A DNA stretch of 20,793 nt, taken from the NCBI GenBank assembly GCA_023430365.1, contig JAEZAS010000142.1:1-20793 (forward strand), written 5' to 3'. Shown piece after piece: positions 1 through 7,204 of this stretch (position 1 is its first letter; every line of letters begins with the position of its first letter). The translations under genes and the position numbers were made by a program. The stretch is from Planctomycetota bacterium. GTDB taxonomy: Bacteria > Planctomycetota > Planctomycetia > Pirellulales > Pirellulaceae. The notes below the pieces were generated by a model, which was given only the letters and a program-made list of their open reading frames with translations, ran no database searches and had not been told where the DNA came from.

Positions 1-22
1 GCCGGCGGATCACATCCGCCGG
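1..22 (+). repeat. Covarying 9-bp hairpin, family 1, copy 1
   Basis: A perfect hairpin: arm CCGGCGGAT, loop CAC, arm ATCCGCCGG, preceded by G. An identical copy in inverted orientation lies at 90-111 and a third identical copy at 9831-9852. Related hairpins with changed but still paired stems lie at 5568-5589, 5676-5697, 20456-20479 and 20559-20580. No run of T follows, so it is not a textbook intrinsic terminator. Whether a plus-strand gene ends just before the window, as the pattern elsewhere would predict, cannot be seen. Confidence 0.85.
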
Positions 23-89
23 AAATCGGCCGATGGATGACGCGATGCAGAGGGTCATCCGAGAATGGCGGAGGCGCGTCGCAATGTTT

Positions 90-111
90 CCGGCGGATGT
101 GATCCGCCGGC
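90..111 (-). repeat. Covarying 9-bp hairpin, family 1, copy 2
   Basis: Exact reverse complement of the copy at 1-22. Read on the minus strand it starts 36 nt after the stop codon of the DinG-like helicase gene and is in that gene's sense orientation. It is preceded by ATA, as are the copies at 5568 and 9831. With copy 1 it bounds a unit of about 110 bp that holds a further small stem (35-41 with 54-60). It could act as a 3'-end stabiliser or terminator; this is inferred from position only. Confidence 0.85.
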
Positions 112-147
112 TATCGACTCTTGGTGGCTCGTTCGCACTCGTCCTGC

Positions 148-2247
148 TCAAAACCCCGGCCGGCGCGCGGGCTGCCGTGGCGGTGGATCGTTTCCCGCCC
201 GCCGTTGGGCATTGGAGCCGCCACTGGTTGAACTGGCGACCCACTCCTCGACGATTTCGCAGTCGGGCAACGATTCGAGAAACGTCCTGCCGTACGGCTT
301 CGTCTTCATCCGCGGGTCGAGGATCACGACCATCCCGTGGTCCTGCTGGGTGCGGATCAGCCGGCCGAACCCCTGGCGGAGCTTGATGACCGCCTCGGGC
401 AACTGGTAATCGCGAAACGGATTGCCCCCCGCCTCGCGAATCGCCTCCAGCCGAGCTTCGAGCAACGGCGCATCGGGCACACTGAACGGCAGCTTCGTGA
501 TGATCACGTTCTGCAGCGCATCCCCCGGCACATCGACTCCCTGCCAGAAGCTATCGGTCCCCAGGAGCACCCCCCGCGGGTTCTCGCGAAACCGCTGCAG
601 CATCAGCCCGCGCGGTGAACCTTCCGCCTGGCTATAGAGCGCCAGATTCTTCGACGCCAACCAGGGAGTCAGTTCGGCGGCGGCCCGGCGGAGCGACTCG
701 TAGCTTGTGAAGAGCACGAACGCATGGCCGTCGGTCTGCTCGATGTACTTCCGCAGCAGCGGCCCGCAGGCGGCTTCGAACTTGTCCTTCTCGGTCGACG
801 GATCGGGAAGGCCGCGCACCAAAACCAGCTTCGCCTGCTCCCGATAGTTGAAGGGGCTGCCGAGTTTGAGGGTGTCGGTCTGCGTCAAGCCGATGCGCGA
901 CTTGAAGTAGTCGAACATGTGCTGCTTGCCGGTCGACAGCGTGGCGCTGGTCAGAATCACGCTCTTGGTTTTGTCGAACAGATGCTCACGCAGCACGGGG
1001 CCGACGTCGATCGGCGCCGCCGACAAGGTGATCTTCGGCTTGCCGAAGCGCGTGTTCTGCGTTTCGATCCAGTAGACCGATCCCGACAACTGCTGCTCAA
1101 CCCAAGCCGTCGTTTCGGCGGCGAGCGCGGTCAGGCGATCGTGGGCCGAGAGGTAGTCCTGCTTCTGGGCGTCGTCCTCGAAACGTTCGCCGACGGCCCG
1201 GACTTCCTTCGCCAACTGCGTTAGGACAGGACTGAGCGGATTGGCGACGAGGTTCGGCTGATGCACCCGGCCGGTCCCGCGCGTCATGTGCGAGACGCGC
1301 GCGTAGACGTCGTCGAAAAACTCCTCCATCTTCCGCTGGCACTGGAGCACCCGATCCTGCACATCGGTCGCTCGCGCCGCCACGAGCAATCCCTTCTGCG
1401 TCCGCTCGTTGTAGAGCTTGTTGAGCAGAAACTGCACCTGCCCCGAAGTGATGCCGAGCCCCAAGTGATCGCCGGCGACCGCTTCGATCGTGTGGGCCTC
1501 GTCGAGAATCACCGAGTCGTAATCGGGCAGGATGCTCACGCCAAGACGCCGGAGCGCCAGGTCGCTGAAGAACAGCGCGTGGTTGACGATCAGGATCTGC
1601 GCGTTGTTGACGCGTCTGCGGGCCCGCCAGTAGAAGCAGTTGCCATAGCTGGGGCAGTTGCGCCCCATGCAGTTGCTGCTGTCACTAGCCACTTCGTCCC
1701 ACACCGAGGGGCGGGGCTTGAAACTGAGATCGCTGAGCGAGCCATCTCCGGTTTCCTTCGACCAGGCGACGAGCCGCTGCAGGTCGTGCAGGTCCTCGTC
1801 GCTCGAAAACAAGTGCCGTGAGCGAGCCGCCGTGCTTTGCAGGCGACGCAGGCTGACGTAGTTGCCGCGTCCTTTCACCAGGACGGCGGTAAACTCGCGC
1901 GGCAACACGCTCTGGAGCAGCGGTATGTCCTTGGCGACCAGTTGCTCTTGCAAGCTGATCGTATGCGTTGAGATGACGACCCGCCGCTTCGGCTCGCCTT
2001 CGTCGGCAGAGCCTCGAACGCCAGCGTTCGCGCCATCCTGATCGGCTGTCGCATGCAGGATGGCGGGCACCAGGTAGGCAAAACTCTTGCCGACCCCCGT
2101 TCCCGCCTCGACGACCAGATGCCGCCCCGCGGCGAGCGCCTGCTCCACACCGGCGGCCATCTCGAGCTGCTGCTGCCGATGCTCGTAGGCGGAAAGCCGA
2201 GCGGCGATCCGACCGTCTGCTCCCAAGATGTCGGCAGCCGAAAGCAT
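148..2247 (-). CDS. DinG/XPD-family ATP-dependent DNA helicase
   Basis: Superfamily 2 helicase of 699 residues that should unwind DNA using ATP. Visible motifs: a Q-motif-like segment around residues 21-30, Walker A EAGTGVGKS at 48-56, DEAH box at 249-252, TSATLS at 433-438, GTDSFWQGVDVPG at 563-575 and QGFGRLIRTQQDHG near 625-638. The segment between Walker A and DEAH has the iron-sulphur region of DinG/XPD, with Cys193, Cys198 and Cys204. The usual first cysteine (KGRxNYxC) is Ser132, so only three of four ligands are present. The ATG at 2247 is chosen because it begins a normal DinG N-terminus; a TTG at 2301 would add 18 residues without family character. The C-terminal 30 residues are basic and disordered. 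It is monocistronic here and divergent from the zinc-ribbon gene. The family is certain; the exact role (repair or R-loop removal) is inference. Confidence 0.93.
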   Translation of the reverse strand: MLSAADILGADGRIAARLSAYEHRQQQLEMAAGVEQALAAGRHLVVEAGTGVGKSFAYLVPAILHATADQDGANAGVRGSADEGEPKRRVVISTHTISLQEQLVAKDIPLLQSVLPREFTAVLVKGRGNYVSLRRLQSTAARSRHLFSSDEDLHDLQRLVAWSKETGDGSLSDLSFKPRPSVWDEVASDSSNCMGRNCPSYGNCFYWRARRRVNNAQILIVNHALFFSDLALRRLGVSILPDYDSVILDEAHTIEAVAGDHLGLGITSGQVQFLLNKLYNERTQKGLLVAARATDVQDRVLQCQRKMEEFFDDVYARVSHMTRGTGRVHQPNLVANPLSPVLTQLAKEVRAVGERFEDDAQKQDYLSAHDRLTALAAETTAWVEQQLSGSVYWIETQNTRFGKPKITLSAAPIDVGPVLREHLFDKTKSVILTSATLSTGKQHMFDYFKSRIGLTQTDTLKLGSPFNYREQAKLVLVRGLPDPSTEKDKFEAACGPLLRKYIEQTDGHAFVLFTSYESLRRAAAELTPWLASKNLALYSQAEGSPRGLMLQRFRENPRGVLLGTDSFWQGVDVPGDALQNVIITKLPFSVPDAPLLEARLEAIREAGGNPFRDYQLPEAVIKLRQGFGRLIRTQQDHGMVVILDPRMKTKPYGRTFLESLPDCEIVEEWVASSTSGGSNAQRRAGNDPPPRQPARRPGF

Positions 2248-2442
2248 GAAACGTCCGTGAACGAAGGAGCAGGATAGATAGGCCGCGGGCCGCCTGAACA
2301 ATCTTCCACCTTACCAGGATCGCCCCGAATCGCCCAGAGAACTGCTCTCGTCGTGCGCTTCCGTCGCTATCGGCGGCTATTTAAGATGAAGCCTCACCGC
2401 CGCTTCCGGCTTCCGCCCCTGCACGCCTCTCCCAGCACCCGC
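2248..2442. other. Divergent intergenic region
   Basis: About 195 bp between the starts of the helicase gene (minus) and the first zinc-ribbon gene (plus). It should hold both promoters. I see an AT-rich patch (ctatttaag) near 2379-2387 that could be a -10 region for the plus-strand gene, but no convincing -35 element or operator. No repeat of the three palindrome families is present here. Confidence 0.35.
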
Positions 2443-4686
2443 ATGGCCATCGAGTTTCCCTGCGCAAATTGCGGCCAGCAGGTGCGGACACCCGACACCG
2501 CCGCGGGCAAAAAGGGAAAGTGCCCCAACTGCGGCCACGTGCAGCGAATCCCCGCCGGCGAACCCAACCCGTCGCATTCCCCTCGCCCAAATCCCAAGCC
2601 GCCGGCTACGCCGGCGCAACCAAGCGCCCCAACTCCCCCCAAGCCCGCCAAGAAAACTCCACCAGCGACATCTCCGTCCGCCACACCCGCGGCATCCGCT
2701 TCGCCAACACCCAAACCGGCGAAACCCAAAACGTCGGAACTCATCAAACCCGACGCTCCGCCGTCGCTCACGCCCGAGCCCCAATCCCCTGCTCCTGCGA
2801 AGCCGGCCGATCCCAAGCTTCCGCCGCTGCTCCCCACGGCGCCATCGAAAGCCGCCTCGCAGTGGACGTCGTACGTCAAGCGCAGCGCCGACTCGGTCCG
2901 CCCCACGCCAATGCCGCCGGCCGATCCGCGGATCGCCCCCCGACCGATCGCCCCGAAGCAAGTCCTGCCGCGCCTCGAATCGACCGCAGCCACTCCCGCT
3001 GCACCGCCCCAAGCGCCCGCCGCCGAAGTCGCTCCTAAGCCACCCGCTCCGTCTAGTCCGCCGGCGACGACAAGCAACTCGGACAAGGTCGAGTTCCCCT
3101 GCCCCGGCTGCGGCAAGACCAACCGAGCCCCCGCCGATCGCGCGGGAAAGAAAGGACGTTGCCCACACTGTCAGACCATCCTGACAATCCCGGGCGCTGC
3201 TCTCCCACAGGCCGCGTCTTCGCCGCCAGCCAAACCGGCTGCGCCCGCCGCGACACCAACCGCAGCAGCGCAAACACCACCGGCCTCCACCTCGACTCCG
3301 TCGGCAGACGCTCCCAAGGTGTCGGCTCGGTCCCAAGCGCCAACCAATCCGGCGCTCAAGGGACTCACCGTCAAAAACAATCCGATCCGCCCGGGCAAGA
3401 AGTGGGTGACGACTTCCGAGCCCGCCGAAGAAATTCCGTCACTCACTCCACTGACACCACTTGCCGCCGCGCCGGTAGGCGAAGAGCCGCTTCCCGAACT
3501 GACACCACTCACACCAGAGCAAATCGCGCGACTGGTCGCACTCGAAGCGGCCACGGCAGCCCCAGCCCTCACGCCGCTCGGCCCAGTCAGCGGCGCGGGA
3601 ATGCTCACACCGGCGCCCCTCGATCCCATGGGGGCTTTAGCTCCCGCCACGCTCCGTCCAGTCGGGCACGGCTATGCGAATTCCGGCTGGGCGACCGCCC
3701 CCAGCCATCCCCGGCGGGGCCTGCCTTGGGAACAGGACGCCTCGTTCGGTCCACTGTTGCAGACGGCGGCCTCCGTGCTCTTCACGCCGGCCACCGCCTT
3801 TCGCGAAATGTGGCAGAGCGGCGGCCTGGGACTCGCGATCGGCTACGCGGCGCTCATCAGCTTTGGAGTGGCGGTCGTCGTCGGAGTTTTTACGGTACTG
3901 TTTGTAGCGGCGGCTGGCAGCCTGGCGGCGATGAACGTGCGCCCGCCGGGAAGCGGCGGGCCGTTCAATAGCCCGGCTCTGCGGGGCAATCTGGCTCCCG
4001 CCGTGTTCTCGCTCCTTGCGCGGCAGGTGGGTACGAATCTGGGAATTGCGACGTTTCAATTGACGGTGTCGGCGCTGATCACGAGTGGGCTCACCCATGG
4101 CCTGCTCGCGCTGTTTGGGGCCGCGCGAGGTGGATTTGGCACGACTTTTCGCGTGTTTTTGTATTGCATGGCGTCGACCGCGTTTTTCCAACTGGTTCCC
4201 TGCTGCGGATTTTGGATCGGTTTGCTCTGGACGTTGCCCATTCTCATGATTGGAATAAGCTACGCTCACGATGCGAGCGGTCCGGCCGCCGCAGGTGCGG
4301 TTTTTGTGGGAGTTGGATTATATTACTCCCTGCTTTTCCTGGTTTTGTCGATACTCTCTCTCGGGATCCTTTACACAGCGGGATCAGGGCTCGGCGCTAA
4401 GCCGGGTGTTCCGCAGTGGTTCGGAGTCGCTATCCATGGCCATCGAATTCCGCTGTTCGCAGTGCAATCAACTGTTGCGTGTCTCGGACCAAAGCGCCGG
4501 CAAATCGGCTCGTTGTCCCAAATGTCAGACCACGCTGAAAGTTCCCGGAACGCCTCCAGCCGCAACGCCCCCCGCTGCTCCGCAGCCAGCAGCCCCGCAG
4601 CCGACCGGTCCTGCGCCGACCGGCGGAGACGATCCCTTCGGCTTCATGGACTCTCCGGGTGGAGTCGGCAGCAGCGGCGGCGTTAG
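2443..4686 (+). CDS. Zinc-ribbon and YIP1-like membrane protein, first paralog
   Basis: A 747-residue protein with two treble-clef/zinc-ribbon modules (Cys 7, 10, 27, 30 and Cys 220, 223, 240, 243), long Pro/Ala-rich linkers, and a C-terminal membrane domain (about 440-650) with roughly five hydrophobic helices resembling the YIP1 family. The membrane domain starts after a GLPWEQ motif that the next gene shares. Start: ATG at 2443, giving MAIEFPC, the same opening as the next protein (MAIEFRC); an upstream ATG-less extension to 2353 is unconvincing. Residues 665-747 are read from the next gene in another frame and are Arg/Ser-rich, so the true end is probably near residue 650. A TAA one frame away at 4398-4400 would give such an end after a one-base shift. 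Function unknown; probably an inner-membrane protein with a cytoplasmic zinc-binding part. Confidence 0.8.
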   Translation: MAIEFPCANCGQQVRTPDTAAGKKGKCPNCGHVQRIPAGEPNPSHSPRPNPKPPATPAQPSAPTPPKPAKKTPPATSPSATPAASASPTPKPAKPKTSELIKPDAPPSLTPEPQSPAPAKPADPKLPPLLPTAPSKAASQWTSYVKRSADSVRPTPMPPADPRIAPRPIAPKQVLPRLESTAATPAAPPQAPAAEVAPKPPAPSSPPATTSNSDKVEFPCPGCGKTNRAPADRAGKKGRCPHCQTILTIPGAALPQAASSPPAKPAAPAATPTAAAQTPPASTSTPSADAPKVSARSQAPTNPALKGLTVKNNPIRPGKKWVTTSEPAEEIPSLTPLTPLAAAPVGEEPLPELTPLTPEQIARLVALEAATAAPALTPLGPVSGAGMLTPAPLDPMGALAPATLRPVGHGYANSGWATAPSHPRRGLPWEQDASFGPLLQTAASVLFTPATAFREMWQSGGLGLAIGYAALISFGVAVVVGVFTVLFVAAAGSLAAMNVRPPGSGGPFNSPALRGNLAPAVFSLLARQVGTNLGIATFQLTVSALITSGLTHGLLALFGAARGGFGTTFRVFLYCMASTAFFQLVPCCGFWIGLLWTLPILMIGISYAHDASGPAAAGAVFVGVGLYYSLLFLVLSILSLGILYTAGSGLGAKPGVPQWFGVAIHGHRIPLFAVQSTVACLGPKRRQIGSLSQMSDHAESSRNASSRNAPRCSAASSPAADRSCADRRRRSLRLHGLSGWSRQQRRR

Positions 4687-5545
4687 CCAACCGTTCGGTT
4701 CCACTCCGCTGGCGGGCGGCGGAGGCTTTGGTGGCGGTGCGCCGCCCAAATCGGATCCATTTGCTCCTTCGGGCTTCGGCGGAGCAGCGTCGAGTAATCC
4801 CTTCGGCGAATCCAAACCCGCGGGCACGGCCACGCTGGGCATGAACCCCTACGCCTCGCCGTCGGCCGCCAGTTTTGCCCCCGGAATGATGCCGTCGCAG
4901 TATGGCGACCGCGTGGGACTCCCTTGGGAGCAAAGTCCCTCGCTGGGAACGTGGTGGCAAACCGCCAAGCTGGTCATGGGTTCGCCGCAGACCGCCTATC
5001 GCATGATGCGTCAGTACGGCGGCATGGGGAGCCCCATCCTCTACACGATGACCGGCCTCGGCATCGGCGGCATCGGCCAGGCGCTTTGGCAAGTGGCGTT
5101 CAGCGTGCTCTTGATCATGGGCGCCGGCCAGGCTCAAGACGCGATGGGCATGTTTGCGATTCAGCTCATCTCCGGCATCATCGGAGTGGTCTTCGGGGTG
5201 CTCATCGGCGCCACGCTCGGTTTGCTCATTGCCGCGGCGATCTCGCACCTGTTTTTGATGATGGTCGGCGGCGCGGCGCGTGGCTTTGAAGTCACGTTAC
5301 GGGTGATCGGTTTCGCCAACGGCTCGCTCGGATGGCTCAACTGGATTCCCTACCTCGGGCCGCTCGTGAGCTTCTTCTGGATGATGTATCTGGAAGTCGT
5401 CGGCTTCACAGAAGCCCACGAGATCCCGACGCAGAAGGCCGTCTGGGCCGTCGTGCTGCAGTTTTTGATCTGCTTCCTGCTCCCCATGATTGTCGTCGGT
5501 GTGCTGATCGCAGGCGCACTCGCCGCCGCCCTCTCGCAGCAATAA
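4436..5545 (+). CDS. Zinc-ribbon and YIP1-like membrane protein, second paralog
   Basis: A 369-residue relative of the preceding gene: one zinc ribbon (Cys 7, 10, 27, 30), a Gly/Pro/Ala-rich linker to about residue 160, the GLPWEQ motif, then four to five hydrophobic helices filling the rest. The membrane part resembles the YIP1 family, whose role in bacteria is not known. The ATG at 4436 is chosen because it gives MAIEFRC, matching the first paralog, and has a GGAG-like stretch about 10 nt upstream; the frame is open further upstream to 4271 but that part has no family character. The gene overlaps the open frame of the upstream paralog by 251 nt in a different phase, so the pair is probably an operon from a tandem duplication. 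It ends 22 nt before a family-1 hairpin. Confidence 0.85.
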   Translation: MAIEFRCSQCNQLLRVSDQSAGKSARCPKCQTTLKVPGTPPAATPPAAPQPAAPQPTGPAPTGGDDPFGFMDSPGGVGSSGGVSQPFGSTPLAGGGGFGGGAPPKSDPFAPSGFGGAASSNPFGESKPAGTATLGMNPYASPSAASFAPGMMPSQYGDRVGLPWEQSPSLGTWWQTAKLVMGSPQTAYRMMRQYGGMGSPILYTMTGLGIGGIGQALWQVAFSVLLIMGAGQAQDAMGMFAIQLISGIIGVVFGVLIGATLGLLIAAAISHLFLMMVGGAARGFEVTLRVIGFANGSLGWLNWIPYLGPLVSFFWMMYLEVVGFTEAHEIPTQKAVWAVVLQFLICFLLPMIVVGVLIAGALAAALSQQ

Positions 5546-5567
5546 GCACACACCGACGAACTTCATA

Positions 5568-5589
5568 GCCGGAGGCTAACAGCCTCCGG
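5568..5589 (+). repeat. Covarying hairpin, family 1, copy 3
   Basis: Arm CCGGAGGCT, loop AAC, arm AGCCTCCGG; 9 bp, perfect. It starts 22 nt after the stop of the second zinc-ribbon gene, in that gene's sense orientation. It is preceded by CATAG, as is the copy at 9831, and followed by AGAA. It forms an inverted pair with 5676-5697 between convergent genes. Confidence 0.85.
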
Positions 5590-5675
5590 AGAACGACAGT
5601 TCGTTGCTCCATGCCTCAGCGGGCCAGGCCCCTGAATCAGGAATCGAGCTCAGTGGCGGCCGCAATCGCCTTTCT

Positions 5676-5697
5676 CCGGAGCGTGTTACGCTCCGGC
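5676..5697 (-). repeat. Covarying hairpin, family 1, copy 4
   Basis: On the minus strand: arm CCGGAGCGT, loop AAC, arm ACGCTCCGG, perfect. It lies 23 nt after the stop of the DUF1501 gene in its sense orientation. The inner three base pairs differ from copy 3 (CGT/ACG in place of GCT/AGC) but all still pair. Between copies 3 and 4 there are further short palindromes, such as GGGCC-a-GGCCC and CCTGA-a-TCAGG. Confidence 0.85.
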
Positions 5698-5720
5698 TCT
5701 GGCGAACGCCATGGATCGCG

Positions 5721-7196
5721 CTAACTCAGAATGCCCTTCACGATCTCGCCGTGAACGTCGGTCAGGCGGAAGTGCCGTCCCTGGTACTTGAACGTCAGCC
5801 GCGTGTGGTCGATGCCGAGCAAGTGCAGCAGCGTGGCTTGCAGATCGTGGACGTGCACCGGGTCTTTCACCACGTTGTAGGCGAACTCGTCCGTCTCGCC
5901 GTAGACCGTTCCCCCTTTGATGCCCGCCCCAGCCATCCAGAGGCTGAAGCAGCGGCCGTGATGGTCGCGGCCGTGGGTCTTGGTGTTGTTGATGTCCCCC
6001 TGACCGAACACGGTCCGGCCGAACTCGCCACCCCAGACAATGAGCGTGTCTTCGAGCAAGCCGCGCTGCTTTAAATCCTTGACCAGGCCGGCGGCCGGCT
6101 GATCGGTATCGCGACATTGAATCTCGAGCTGCGTCGGCAGGTTGTTGTGCTGGTCCCAACCGGCATGAATGAGTTGCACGTGGCGCACGCCGCGCTCGCA
6201 CAACCGCCGGGCCAGCAGGCAGTTCTGGGCAAACGAACCAGCGCGGGCGACATCCGGCCCGTACAGGTCGAGCACATGCTGCGGCTCTTTCGACAAATCG
6301 GCCATCTCGGGCACCGACGTCTGCATCCGGTACGCCATCTCGTACTGGGCGATGCGCGTGGCGATTTCCGGATCGCCGCTCTCCTGCAACTTCAGCTCGT
6401 TGAGCGAGCTCAGATCGTCGAGCAACCCCCGGCGAATCTCCTTGCTCATGCCGGCAGGATTGGACAAGTAGAGCACTGGATCGCCATTGGGCCTGAACTG
6501 GACTCCCTGGAACTTCGACGGCAGGAACCCCGCGCCCCAGTAGTAGTCGTAGAACAATTGCCCGCACGACGCTTCCCGGTCGCGCGACGTGAGCACGACG
6601 AACGTCGGCAGGTCCTGGTTGGCGCTTCCCAGACCATACGAGAGCCAGGCGCCCATGCTCGGCCGGCCAGGCTGCTGCCCGCCGGTGAAGAACAACGTCA
6701 TGGCTGGGGCGTGGTTGATCGCCTCGGTGTGCATGCTGCGAATGAGGCAGATGTCGTCCGCGATGGAGCCCATGTGAGGGACCAGTTCGCTCATCCACAT
6801 GCCGCACTGGCCGTACTGCCTGAAGGGCTTCAGGGCATTGAGAACCGGGCGTTCCTTCCCCTGGGTCATCGTGGTCAGCCGCTGCCCCATTTGCACCGAA
6901 TCGGGGAGCGGCGTGCCGCGCTTCTCGACGAGTCCCGGCTTGTGGTCGAACAGATCGACGTGCGAAGGCGCTCCGCCCTGCATCATGTAGATGATGCGCT
7001 TCGCCTTGGGAGCAAAGTGCGGCAGCCCCGGCAACGCCCCAAAGTTACCGCCCGCTGAGGTTGTGACGCTCGCTTCGCCGCGCGCATGCTCCTGGCCGAG
7101 CAGCGACAGCAGCGCAGCCAGACCAACGCCGGTCCCCGCCTTGGTGAGGAACTGTCGCCGTGTTTCCGCGATATGTTGTTCGATGACCGGATGCAT
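5721..7196 (-). CDS. DUF1501 family protein with Tat-like signal
   Basis: A 491-residue member of the DUF1501 family, related to the alkaline phosphatase/sulfatase superfamily and very abundant in planctomycetes. The N-terminus has a twin-arginine-like motif TRRQFLTKAG (residues 12-21) followed by a hydrophobic stretch (GVGLAALLSLLG), so export by the Tat route is likely. The body has segments typical of the family, such as MMQGGAPSHVDLFDHKPG, VWGGEFGRT and GRDHHGRCFSLWMAG. Start ATG at 7196. It lies 8 nt downstream of the DUF1553 gene on the same strand and is almost certainly co-transcribed with it. The two are usually found together and are thought to act outside the cytoplasm, possibly on sulfated polymers or in electron transfer; the substrate is not established. 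Confidence 0.93.
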   Translation of the reverse strand: MHPVIEQHIAETRRQFLTKAGTGVGLAALLSLLGQEHARGEASVTTSAGGNFGALPGLPHFAPKAKRIIYMMQGGAPSHVDLFDHKPGLVEKRGTPLPDSVQMGQRLTTMTQGKERPVLNALKPFRQYGQCGMWMSELVPHMGSIADDICLIRSMHTEAINHAPAMTLFFTGGQQPGRPSMGAWLSYGLGSANQDLPTFVVLTSRDREASCGQLFYDYYWGAGFLPSKFQGVQFRPNGDPVLYLSNPAGMSKEIRRGLLDDLSSLNELKLQESGDPEIATRIAQYEMAYRMQTSVPEMADLSKEPQHVLDLYGPDVARAGSFAQNCLLARRLCERGVRHVQLIHAGWDQHNNLPTQLEIQCRDTDQPAAGLVKDLKQRGLLEDTLIVWGGEFGRTVFGQGDINNTKTHGRDHHGRCFSLWMAGAGIKGGTVYGETDEFAYNVVKDPVHVHDLQATLLHLLGIDHTRLTFKYQGRHFRLTDVHGEIVKGILS

Positions 7197-7204
7197 AATG
7201 CGCC

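Noticed and set aside
33..409. Two plus-strand open frames near the window start
   Set aside because: They cover the inverted hairpin pair and then run antisense to the helicase 3' end; Arg-rich and without family character.
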